Positions 1-5,482 of a DNA stretch of 5,482 bases are shown here, piece after piece. Source of the DNA: Actinomycetota bacterium (GTDB taxonomy: Bacteria; Actinomycetota; Thermoleophilia; Solirubrobacterales; Solirubrobacteraceae). The position numbers were made by a program, and so were the translations under genes. The stretch spans positions 1-5,482 of the forward strand of contig JAHWJE010000139.1 in NCBI GenBank assembly GCA_019348575.1, read 5' to 3'. The first letter of the stretch is position 1; every line of letters starts with the position of its first letter. A model generated the notes under the pieces. It had not been told where the DNA came from. It did not search any database and saw nothing but the letters and a program-made list of their open reading frames with translations.

Positions 1-33
1 GAGGCGGTCGCGCTGGCGCTCTCGCTCACGTGA
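1..33 (+). CDS. Possible 3' end of an upstream gene (partial)
   Basis: Frame 1 is open from the left edge to a TGA at 31-33 and reads EAVALALSLT. All ten sense codons end in G or C, as in the genes nearby, and the peptide is a plausible hydrophobic C-terminus. A strong inverted repeat follows about 48 bases after the stop, as would be expected in a 3' untranslated region. The fragment is too short to assign to any family, and in DNA this GC-rich a ten-codon open frame is weak evidence. It could equally be non-coding. Confidence 0.3.
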   Translation, partial: EAVALALSLT

Positions 34-80
34 CCGCGGCCGCGGGGGCGGCCCAGCGGGTCGCCTTTGGAGCGTGAGCA

Positions 81-110
81 GTCGTCGCTATCACGTGCGA
101 TAGCGGCGGC
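81..110. repeat. Inverted repeat / stem-loop in the leading intergenic region
   Basis: The arms at 81-92 (GTCGTCGCTATC) and 99-110 (GATAGCGGCGGC) are complementary around a six-base loop, ACGTGC. The inner seven pairs are perfect. The outer five include two G-T/G-U mismatches that would pair as wobbles in RNA read rightward, giving a 12-pair stem. It lies after the possible upstream stop (33) and 141 bases before the esterase-family start. No T-tract follows, so it is not a textbook intrinsic terminator. It may be a U-tract-less terminator, a 3'-end stabilising hairpin, or a dyad operator (its centre holds CACGTG). The rest of 34-250 shows nothing I can name. Confidence 0.45.
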
Positions 111-238
111 TGCTCGTCGCGCGTCAGGGACCCCGCAGCCGGGCCGTGCGCGAGCGCTCGAACTGCGGCGCGCACGGCGCCGGTGGCCTGTCGCTGGCGC
201 GAAGCGGGTGGTCGGCGCATGCTGCGCGCGCGTGGCGG

Positions 239-244
239 TAACGA
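239..244 (+). promoter_or_regulatory. Weak candidate -10 element, possibly leaderless start
   Basis: TAACGA lies six bases before the GTG at 251. A transcript starting about seven bases after such a hexamer would begin at or near the start codon, giving a leaderless mRNA, which is common in Actinobacteria. The last base is A rather than the T of the TANNNT pattern, and no good -35 box is visible. The only Shine-Dalgarno-like bases nearby are a weak GGCGG at 234-238, so the mode of initiation is open. Confidence 0.2.
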
Positions 245-250
245 CACGAC

Positions 251-1579
251 GTGGTGGGCGATCTCCTCGCACAGCCGCCGCCGGAGCGTCCGCGCGAGTC
301 GCTGATGGCGCTGTCGGGGGCGGCGGCGGACTACGACGCGCTCGTCCGCCGCGCGCGCAACGCCGACTACGTCCTGCTCGGCGAGGCCTCGCACGGCACG
401 CACGAGTTCTACCGCAGCCGCGCGGAGATCACGAAGCGCCTGATCGCCGAGGAGCGCTTCACGCTCGTCGCCGTGGAGGCCGACTGGCCCGACGCCTATC
501 GCGTCAACCGCTTCGTGCGCGGGGCGAGCGACGACACGAGCGCCGAGCAGGCGCTGTCGGATTTTCGCCGCTTTCCGTCCTGGATGTGGCGCAACGCCGA
601 CGTCGCGGAGTTCGTGAGCTGGCTGCGCGAGTACAACGACGACCTGCCGGCGGGCGCGCGCAAGGTCGGCTTCTACGGGCTGGACCTGTACTCGATCTAC
701 ACCTCGATCGAGGAGGTCGTGCGCTACCTCGAGGACGTCGACCCCGACGCCGCAGCCCGCGCGCGCGAGCGCTACTCCTGCTTCGGCCACTTCGGGCGCG
801 ACCCGCACGCGTACGCGCGCGAGACCGAGCTTCGCGGCGCGGAGTCCTGCCAGCGCGGCGCCGTCGCGCAGCTCGTCGAGCTGCGCGAGATGGCGGCGCG
901 CGTCGCGTTGAGCAACGGCTGCCTCGACGAGGATCGCCGGTTCTACGCGGAGATGAACGCGCGCCTCGTCGTCGACGCCGAGCGCCACTACCGCGCGGTC
1001 TACGCCGCCGGGCAGGACAGCTGGAACCTGCGCGACCGCCACATGGCGCAGACGCTCGAGGAGCTCGTCGCGCACGCGCGCAGGCGCGAGGGCAGCGCGA
1101 AGGCCGTCGTGTGGGAGCACAACTCGCACGTCGGCGACGCGCGCGCGACGGACATGGCCGAGCTGGGACAGCTCAACGTGGGCCAGCTCATCCGGGAGCG
1201 CCACGGCGGACAGGCCTTCATCGCGGGCTTCACGACGTACACCGGCACGGTGACGGCGGCGTCGGACTGGGGCGGCGCGGCCGAGCGCAAGCACGTGCGC
1301 CCGGCGCTGCCGGGCAGCTGGGAGGACGTCTTCCACGAGCAGGGCGTCGCGGCGTTCTCGATCGACAGCGCCAACCTCGAGGGGCGCGCGCTGCAGCGCG
1401 CGATCGGCGTGGTCTACAGGCCGCAGACCGAGCTGCTGTCGCACTACTTCCGCGCGGCCGCGGGCGAGCAGTTCGACAGCGTGATCCACATCGACGAGAC
1501 GCACGCGGTGGAGCCGCTGGAGCGCACGAGCGAGTGGGAGCGCGGCGAGCTGCCCGAGACGTATCCGTGGGGGCTCTGA
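251..1579 (+). CDS. Erythromycin esterase family protein
   Basis: This 442-residue protein belongs to the EreA/EreB-like hydrolase family. The signature segment VLLGEASHGTHEFYR (41-55) carries Glu45 and His48. Arg57 and Glu76 (in VAVEADWPD) follow at the spacing expected from EreB, and the second histidine pair is His290/His293 in WEHNSHVGD. His48 matches the catalytic His46 of EreB from memory of that family. Length is typical and there is no signal peptide, so it is probably cytoplasmic. The GTG at 251 was chosen because an in-frame TAA at 239-241 blocks anything earlier. GTG 254 and ATG 305 (Met19) are alternatives, but homologues usually have about 20-30 residues before the GEASHG motif. 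Many chromosomal members of the family do not act on macrolides, so the substrate is unknown and resistance should not be assumed. An intact catalytic set argues for an active enzyme. It could be the first gene of a run with comEA, 85 bases downstream, but shares no visible function with it. Confidence 0.9.
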   Translation: MVGDLLAQPPPERPRESLMALSGAAADYDALVRRARNADYVLLGEASHGTHEFYRSRAEITKRLIAEERFTLVAVEADWPDAYRVNRFVRGASDDTSAEQALSDFRRFPSWMWRNADVAEFVSWLREYNDDLPAGARKVGFYGLDLYSIYTSIEEVVRYLEDVDPDAAARARERYSCFGHFGRDPHAYARETELRGAESCQRGAVAQLVELREMAARVALSNGCLDEDRRFYAEMNARLVVDAERHYRAVYAAGQDSWNLRDRHMAQTLEELVAHARRREGSAKAVVWEHNSHVGDARATDMAELGQLNVGQLIRERHGGQAFIAGFTTYTGTVTAASDWGGAAERKHVRPALPGSWEDVFHEQGVAAFSIDSANLEGRALQRAIGVVYRPQTELLSHYFRAAAGEQFDSVIHIDETHAVEPLERTSEWERGELPETYPWGL

Positions 1580-1652
1580 CGGGCGCGCGAATCGCCGCGG
1601 CCTTTGCGCTGAATCGTCACGTTGCACGCGTTCGGCGGCACGGATCGCTGCC

Positions 1653-1658
1653 TAGCCT
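1653..1658 (+). promoter_or_regulatory. Candidate -10 element for comEA
   Basis: TAGCCT fits the actinobacterial TANNNT pattern and lies six bases before the comEA GTG at 1665, which would place the transcription start on or next to the start codon (leaderless). A poor -35 candidate, TTCGGC, lies at 1631-1636 (16-base spacer). TTGCAC at 1622-1627 is closer in sequence but too far away. Only AGG (1661-1663), too close to the start, resembles a ribosome binding site. If real, this would allow comEA-comEC to be transcribed separately from the esterase-family gene. The 1580-1664 gap has no T-tract terminator. Confidence 0.3.
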
Positions 1659-1664
1659 CCAGGC

Positions 1665-2288
1665 GTGTCCGACCTCGATCGCCCGCGGCTGGCGCTCTAC
1701 GTCGCGCTCGGCCTCGCCGTCTGCCTGCTGGGCGCGCGCTACGTCCTCGCGCAGGCCCGGTCGCCTGAGAGCGGCGCCGGCGCGGCTGCGCCCGCGGCGG
1801 CCTCGCGCGCCGGCGGTGGCGATCCGGACCTTCGCGTAGAGCGCGCAGACGGAGGACGCGTCACGGTGCACGTCGCCGGCGCCGTGCGGCGGCCGGGCGT
1901 CTACCGGCTCGCCGCGGGCGCGCGGGTGGACGACGCGCTGCGTCGCGCCGGGGGCGCGCGCGGGCGCGCGGATCTGACAGCGGTGAACCTCGCGGCGAAG
2001 CTCGAGGACGGACGGCAGGTGATCGTGCCGGAGCGGGCGGCGGCGCCGGCAGCCGCGGGCGGGGCTGGCCGGCCCGCGGCGCCGGGCGCGGGTGACGTCC
2101 CCGTCAACCTCAACACCGCGACCCTCGAGCAGCTCGACACGCTCGACGGCATCGGGCCCGGACTCGCGCAGCGCATCCTCGACTACCGCGAGCAGCACGG
2201 CGGCTTCACCCGCGTCGAGCAGCTGGGGGAGGTGCCCGGCATCGGCGCCAAGCGGCTTGCGACGCTGACGCCGCTCGTGACCGTCTGA
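1665..2288 (+). CDS. comEA: ComEA, membrane-anchored DNA receptor for competence
   Basis: This 207-residue protein would bind double-stranded DNA outside the cytoplasmic membrane and pass it to ComEC during natural transformation. In order: a short N-terminus with a membrane segment (about 9-29) and no lipobox that I can see; a flexible Ala/Gly/Pro linker (about 30-57); an SLBB domain (about 66-122, with HVAGAVRRPGVY at 69-80); a second Ala/Pro/Gly linker (123-144); and a C-terminal helix-hairpin-helix domain (146-207). That last domain begins VNLNTATLEQL and contains the hairpins DGIGPGLAQRI (161-171) and VPGIGAKRL (190-198). This is the usual ComEA order. The GTG at 1665 is the only sensible start, because an in-frame TAG lies at 1653-1655 and the membrane segment follows at once. 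comEC follows after 15 bases in the same frame, so the two are probably one operon. A general HhH DNA-binding protein is the alternative, but the SLBB domain and comEC make ComEA very likely. Confidence 0.95.
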   Translation: MSDLDRPRLALYVALGLAVCLLGARYVLAQARSPESGAGAAAPAAASRAGGGDPDLRVERADGGRVTVHVAGAVRRPGVYRLAAGARVDDALRRAGGARGRADLTAVNLAAKLEDGRQVIVPERAAAPAAAGGAGRPAAPGAGDVPVNLNTATLEQLDTLDGIGPGLAQRILDYREQHGGFTRVEQLGEVPGIGAKRLATLTPLVTV

Positions 2289-2289
2289 C

Positions 2290-2307
2290 ATGAGCGGTGT
2301 GACGTGA
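2290..2307 (+). other. Five-codon mini-ORF bridging comEA and comEC
   Basis: ATG AGC GGT GTG ACG TGA begins one base after the comEA stop and ends with a TGA that overlaps the comEC GTG (GTGA at 2304-2307). The peptide would be MSGVT. Such an overlap could hold ribosomes from comEA at the comEC start, so it may be a coupling device rather than a gene. TGAGCG occurs at both the ATG (2291-2296) and the GTG (2305-2310), so a small local duplication of the start region is also possible. The role is inferred from geometry only. Confidence 0.25.
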
Positions 2308-4577
2308 GCGATCGTGTCGCCCGCGCGCAGACGGCGCTCGCGAGGCATCCGCGCCACGTCCTGCTCGCCGCCTCGATCGCGGGGCTGCTGAGCGGGCCGT
2401 CGTCGCCGGCTGTGCTTGCGCTGGCGATCGCCGTGACGCTCGTCGCGATCGGCCCGGCGCAGCTCGCGTTCGGCGCGCTCGTCGCGCTGCTCGCGGGGGC
2501 CGCGCTGGCCGACGCGCGGCTGGCTGCGCTTGACCGCAGCGCGCTCGTCTTCGGCGACGTCAGCGCGCAGGTGACGCTGCTCGAGCACCCGCGCACGCGC
2601 TCCTTCGACACGCGCGTCGCAGCCGCCCGGCTGCGCGGCGAGCGCGTGCTCCTGAAGGCTTCCGCGCGCGTGCGCTGGCCGCGATCCGCGGCGCCCGGCG
2701 CGGTGCTCGAGGTCGGCGGCCGGCTTGTGCCGCTGCGCCCGCACGACGCCTACGAGCGCCGCCGCGGGGCCCACGCGCTGCTGATCGCGTCGGCGATCCG
2801 CGCGACCGGCGCGCGCCGCGGCGGCATCCTCGGTGCGCTGGACGGCGTGCGCGCCCGCAGCGAGCGCGCGCTCACGAGCGGGCTGCCCGAGCAGCAGGGC
2901 GCGCTCGCGCGGGGGATGGTGCTCGGCCAGGACTCGGCGCTGCCGGCCGACGTGCGCGAGGACTTCCGCGCGACCGGCCTCTCGCATCTCGTCGCGGCGA
3001 GCGGCGCCAACGTCCTGCTGCTCGCGGCGCTCGTGCTCGCGCTGGGCGCCGCCGCCGGCCTCGGGCTGAGCGCGCGGCTGTGGCTTGCGATCGCGCTCGT
3101 CGCGGCGTACGTCCCGCTCGCCGGCGCCGGGCCGTCGATCCAGCGCGCCGCGGTGATGGGCGTCGCCGGGCTCGTCGCGGCGCTCGCGGGGCGCCCGTCG
3201 TCGCGCTGGTACGCGCTGCTGCTCGCCGCGGCGCTGACGCTCGCCTGGAACCCGCGCGCCGCCGCCGACGCCGGCTGGCAGCTGAGCTTCGCCGCGGTGC
3301 TCGCGATGCTCGCGCTCGTGCCCGGCCTGCGCGCGCGGCTGGTCGCCGCCCGCATCCCGCGCGCCCTCGCCGAGGCGCTCGCCGTGACCGCCGCCGCCAC
3401 GCTGGGCACGGCGCCGCTGATCGCGCTGCACTTCGAGCGCCTCTCGCTCGTGTCGCTGCCCGCGAACCTGCTCGCGGCGCCGGCGGTCGCGCCCGTCATG
3501 TGGCTCGGGACGATCGCCGCAGCGCTGGGCCAGGTCGCGCCGCTGCTGGCGGCGCCGGTCGCGGCGCTGGCGGCGCTGGCGCTCGGATACCTCACGTGGC
3601 TCGCCGCCGCCGCGGCGGCGCTGCCGTTCGCCGACGTCGCCGTGCCGTCGCCCGGCGTGCGCGGGGTCCTCGCCACCTACGCCGCGGCGGCAGGCGCGGC
3701 GCTCGCCTGGCGGCGGCTGCGACGCAGGGGCAGGCGCGCGACCGCTGCCGTGCTCGCGGTCGGCTCGATCGCCGCGGTCACAGCGCTCGCCGCGGGCCGC
3801 GGAGCGGGTCACCCGCCCGACGACCTCACGATCTCGTTTCTCGACGTCGGCCAGGGCGACGCGACGCTGATCCAGCACGGCGACGCCGCCGTGCTCGTCG
3901 ACACCGGCCCGCCGGGCGGGCCGCTGCTGTCGCGGCTGCGCCGCGCGGGCGTGCGCCGCCTCGACGTGCTCGTCGTCACGCACGACGCGACCGATCACGA
4001 CGGCGAGACGGCGCCGCTGCTCGCCGCGATGCCGGTCGGCCTCGTGCTCGACGGCGAAGAGGTCACGTCGGGCGGCGAGGTGCGCCGGCTTGCAGCCACG
4101 CGGGGCATCAGGCGGATCGCCTCCGACGCCGGGCAGGTGATCCGCGCGGGCTCGCTGCAACTGCGCGTCCTATGGCCGCCCCGCGAGCCCGCCGCGCCGG
4201 CCGGCGCGGAGCCCAACGACCGCGCGACCGTGCTGCACGTGCGCGACGGCGACTTCGACCTGCTGCTCACCGCCGACGCCGAGTCCGACGTCCTCTCCGC
4301 GCTGCACCTGCCGGTCGTCGAGGCGCTCAAGGTCTCCCATCACGGCAGCGACGACCCGGGGCTGCCGGGGCTGCTGGCGCGCCTGCGCCCGCAGGCGGCG
4401 GTGATCGAGGTCGGCGCGCGCAACAGCTACGGCCATCCGACCCCCGCGACGCTGGCGGCGCTCGGCGCCGCGGTGCCGGTGATCCGCCGCACCGATCGCG
4501 ACGGCACCGTGCAGATCACCGTCACGGAGGGGCGGCTGCGCGTCAGCGGACCTCGCCGCGTCGCAGGCGCTCGATGA
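2304..4577 (+). CDS. comEC: ComEC/Rec2 DNA-uptake channel protein
   Basis: This 757-residue protein is the inner-membrane channel that imports single-stranded DNA in natural transformation. The N-terminal part (about 18-170) has membrane segments followed by a DUF4131-type soluble domain. The Competence domain (about 195-470) has many helices and family motifs: LARGMVLGQD (201-210), GLSHLVAASGANV (225-237), GAGPSIQRAAVMG (274-286) and AWNPRAAADAGWQLSF (314-329). The C-terminal MBL-fold domain (about 505-745) has SFLDVGQGDA (511-520), LVDTGP, VVTHDATDHDG (557-567), TADAE (Asp658), VSHHGS (678-682) and NSYGHPTP (707-714). In family members this domain is thought to degrade the non-transported strand. 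Length and domain order are those of an intact ComEC. The GTG at 2304 overlaps the stop of a five-codon mini-ORF (GTGA), and only a weak GAGCGG (2292-2297) precedes it, so translation may be coupled to comEA. The motif HDATDH lacks the acidic or His ligand usual at its third position. The 3' end overlaps the convergent MBL gene by 35 bases. Confidence 0.95.
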   Translation: MSDRVARAQTALARHPRHVLLAASIAGLLSGPSSPAVLALAIAVTLVAIGPAQLAFGALVALLAGAALADARLAALDRSALVFGDVSAQVTLLEHPRTRSFDTRVAAARLRGERVLLKASARVRWPRSAAPGAVLEVGGRLVPLRPHDAYERRRGAHALLIASAIRATGARRGGILGALDGVRARSERALTSGLPEQQGALARGMVLGQDSALPADVREDFRATGLSHLVAASGANVLLLAALVLALGAAAGLGLSARLWLAIALVAAYVPLAGAGPSIQRAAVMGVAGLVAALAGRPSSRWYALLLAAALTLAWNPRAAADAGWQLSFAAVLAMLALVPGLRARLVAARIPRALAEALAVTAAATLGTAPLIALHFERLSLVSLPANLLAAPAVAPVMWLGTIAAALGQVAPLLAAPVAALAALALGYLTWLAAAAAALPFADVAVPSPGVRGVLATYAAAAGAALAWRRLRRRGRRATAAVLAVGSIAAVTALAAGRGAGHPPDDLTISFLDVGQGDATLIQHGDAAVLVDTGPPGGPLLSRLRRAGVRRLDVLVVTHDATDHDGETAPLLAAMPVGLVLDGEEVTSGGEVRRLAATRGIRRIASDAGQVIRAGSLQLRVLWPPREPAAPAGAEPNDRATVLHVRDGDFDLLLTADAESDVLSALHLPVVEALKVSHHGSDDPGLPGLLARLRPQAAVIEVGARNSYGHPTPATLAALGAAVPVIRRTDRDGTVQITVTEGRLRVSGPRRVAGAR

Positions 4578-5482
4578 TCGCGCCGACCCGGCGACGTGCA
4601 TCGGCGCGGTCGGTGAAGGCGATGTAGGGCTCACCGCGCGTCGCGGCCCACGGGACGAGCACGTCGAAGTCCAGCTCGCGGATCAGCTCGAGGCTGCGGA
4701 CGTACGCCTCGCGGTCGCTTGACGACAGCACCGCGGCGACCCATTCGCCGCCGTCGAGGTAGATCGTGTCGCCCGTGAACAGGAGGCGATGCTGGCCGCT
4801 GTCCCAGAGATAGGCGCTCGCGCCCGGGGTGTGGCCAGGCGTGGGGATCACCTCGAAGTCCTCGTCGAGCACGTGGCGCTTGGAGAACGTGCCGCGGATG
4901 GCGCAGCGCTCGCTCACCGATTCGCGCTCGGACTCGTGCACGAAGAGCGGAGCGTCGACCCGCTCGGACGCGAACAGCGCCTCGTGGCCGTGATTGAGAT
5001 AGTGGCGCGAGATGCCGCCCAGCTGCTTGACGGCAGGCGCGTCGGCGCGCACGGTCGTCGTGCTGTAGATCAGCAGGTTGCCGCGATCGCGGCGCAGGAG
5101 GAAGGCGCGAATGTCGTGCGACGGGGCGAAGGGCAGCGGCTCGGGCGCCAGCGCGTAGAGGCCCTCGATCTCGGTCGCGAGGTCCTGCGCGGTCTGCGCC
5201 GGCTCCGAGGACCGGGCGGGCAGGCCGTGGCTCGCCACCGCGCGGTCGTAGTTGAGCCGGATCAGCTCGACCACGTCGCGTACGTCGTCGTCGCTGTCGA
5301 TCCTGCGCGCGGCGTAGCCCGGCTTGCCGGGGACCGGAACGTAGCGCTGGCGCTCCGCTGAGTCCCCTACCGCCCACCGCGGCGACCCGAGCAGAACCGG
5401 AACGATCCGCACTCCGCGCCTAGCTGCGTCCGCGAACAGGCGGTCGTAGCGCCCCCAGTTGTAGACGTGCTTGGAGCAGGAA
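4543..5482 (-). CDS. Divergent MBL-fold metallo-hydrolase, 5' end beyond window
   Basis: The leftward frame is open from the right edge to the TGA at 4543-4545. Residues below are counted from the first in-window start, GTG at 5412 (289 residues). The MBL fold covers about 78-285: DLATEIEGLYALAP (77-90), the metal motif region YLNHGHEALF (138-147) with His141 and His143, TPGHTPGA (191-198) with His194, and FTGDTIY (212-218) with Asp215. The usual Asp-His of HxHxDH is replaced by Ala145-Leu146, and no C-terminal ligand His is seen (PWAAT instead), so the metal site would be reduced. The substrate is unknown. It lacks a membrane segment, so is probably cytoplasmic. The MBL part alone could start at GTG 5238 (231 residues) or GTG 5274, neither with a clear ribosome binding site. 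Residues before about 30, and the frame out to the edge, look like a different protein (see the 5341-5482 entry), so the gene may be a fusion, a rearranged locus or an assembly join. Its 3' end overlaps comEC by 35 bases, tail to tail. Confidence 0.75.
   Translation of the reverse strand, partial: SCSKHVYNWGRYDRLFADAARRGVRIVPVLLGSPRWAVGDSAERQRYVPVPGKPGYAARRIDSDDDVRDVVELIRLNYDRAVASHGLPARSSEPAQTAQDLATEIEGLYALAPEPLPFAPSHDIRAFLLRRDRGNLLIYSTTTVRADAPAVKQLGGISRHYLNHGHEALFASERVDAPLFVHESERESVSERCAIRGTFSKRHVLDEDFEVIPTPGHTPGASAYLWDSGQHRLLFTGDTIYLDGGEWVAAVLSSSDREAYVRSLELIRELDFDVLVPWAATRGEPYIAFTDRADARRRVGAIIERLRRGEVR
5341..5482 (-). other. Glycoside-hydrolase-like segment in frame with the MBL gene
   Basis: Reading leftward from the edge, the frame gives SCSKHVYNWGRYDRLF, then ADAARRGVRIVPVLLGSPRW, then AVGDSAERQRY. 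The pattern W-x-x-YD-x-L-x(3)-A-x-RG-x-(V/I)-x-PVL-x-G-(S/T)-P-x-W is what I know from the N-terminal barrel strands of clan-A-type glycoside hydrolases in actinobacteria. The rest of such an enzyme (the next barrel helices, the NEP acid/base motif) does not follow. Instead the frame enters a charged stretch (about 5230-5340) and then the MBL domain. Codons here end in A or T somewhat more often (7 of 47 by my count) than in the MBL part (about 17 of 228). The assignment rests on pattern memory over about 45 residues. Confidence 0.35.

Noticed and set aside
151..160. Perfect 10-base palindrome CGAGCGCTCG
   Set aside because: Self-complementary GC-only decamers are expected by chance at this base composition, and it has no partner copy or position relative to a promoter.
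219..305. Small rightward ORF (ATG 219, TGA 303-305) whose stop overlaps the alternative ATG 305
   Set aside because: The 28-residue peptide is Arg/Ser/Trp-rich with no homology I recognise and no ribosome binding site. Treating it as a leader would require the esterase to start at Met19. The overlap is likely chance.
26..1627. Long open frames on both strands overlapping the esterase-family gene (26-1627 leftward, 67-1839 rightward)
   Set aside because: Their products are Arg/Ala-rich low-complexity sequences with no family motifs, as expected from shadow frames of a high-GC gene. The 251-1579 frame has clear conserved motifs.
1580..1664. Intrinsic terminator between the esterase-family gene and comEA
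   Set aside because: Only short weak inverted matches (for example TGACG/CGTCA) are present and no T-run follows, so I could not support a terminator.
1617..4160. An 847-codon leftward open frame across comEA and comEC
   Set aside because: It is an Arg/Gly/Gln-rich antisense shadow with no recognisable domain. The opposite strand encodes two well-recognised competence proteins over the same bases.
4631..5377. Leftward 248-codon frame overlapping the MBL gene
   Set aside because: Arg-rich shadow in another frame. The MBL motifs (NHGHEA, TPGHTPGA, TGDTIY) lie in the 4543-5482 frame.
1..5482. CRISPR array, insertion sequence, toxin-antitoxin pair or defence island
   Set aside because: No regularly spaced repeats, terminal inverted repeats, transposase motifs or small paired ORFs with toxin or antitoxin features are visible.

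Overview
The DNA is very GC-rich (roughly three quarters G+C by eye), with almost every codon ending in G or C and frequent GTG starts. Together with the gene content this suggests a high-GC actinobacterium. A soil lineage of the Thermoleophilia/Solirubrobacterales type is my best guess, but that is inference, because the window holds no rRNA or other taxonomic marker.

Layout: (1) Bases 1-33 may be the last codons of a rightward gene. (2) Bases 34-250 are non-coding and hold one strong inverted repeat (81-110). (3) Bases 251-1579 (+) encode an erythromycin-esterase-family hydrolase. (4) Bases 1665-2288 (+) encode ComEA, the membrane-anchored DNA receptor of natural transformation. (5) Bases 2304-4577 (+) encode a full-length ComEC/Rec2 DNA-uptake channel with a C-terminal metallo-beta-lactamase-fold domain. 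(6) From the right edge down to 4543 (-) lies a divergent MBL-fold hydrolase gene. Its open frame runs off the window, and its N-terminal part looks like a piece of a glycoside hydrolase.

The functional core is comEA-comEC. ComEA would bind incoming double-stranded DNA at the cell surface, and ComEC would carry one strand across the membrane. The two genes are 15 bases apart, in the same reading frame, and probably co-transcribed. No pilus genes (comGA, tad or type IV) are visible. The esterase-like gene is 85 bases upstream of comEA on the same strand, and nothing visible ties its function to competence. The MBL gene converges on comEC and the two 3' ends overlap by 35 bases.

I see no mobile element, CRISPR array, tRNA or rRNA. 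I do not see convincing evidence of a new multi-gene system. The most questionable point is the apparent chimera at the right end (about 5270-5482). Smaller points are altered metal-ligand motifs in both MBL-fold domains and start-site geometry compatible with leaderless translation.
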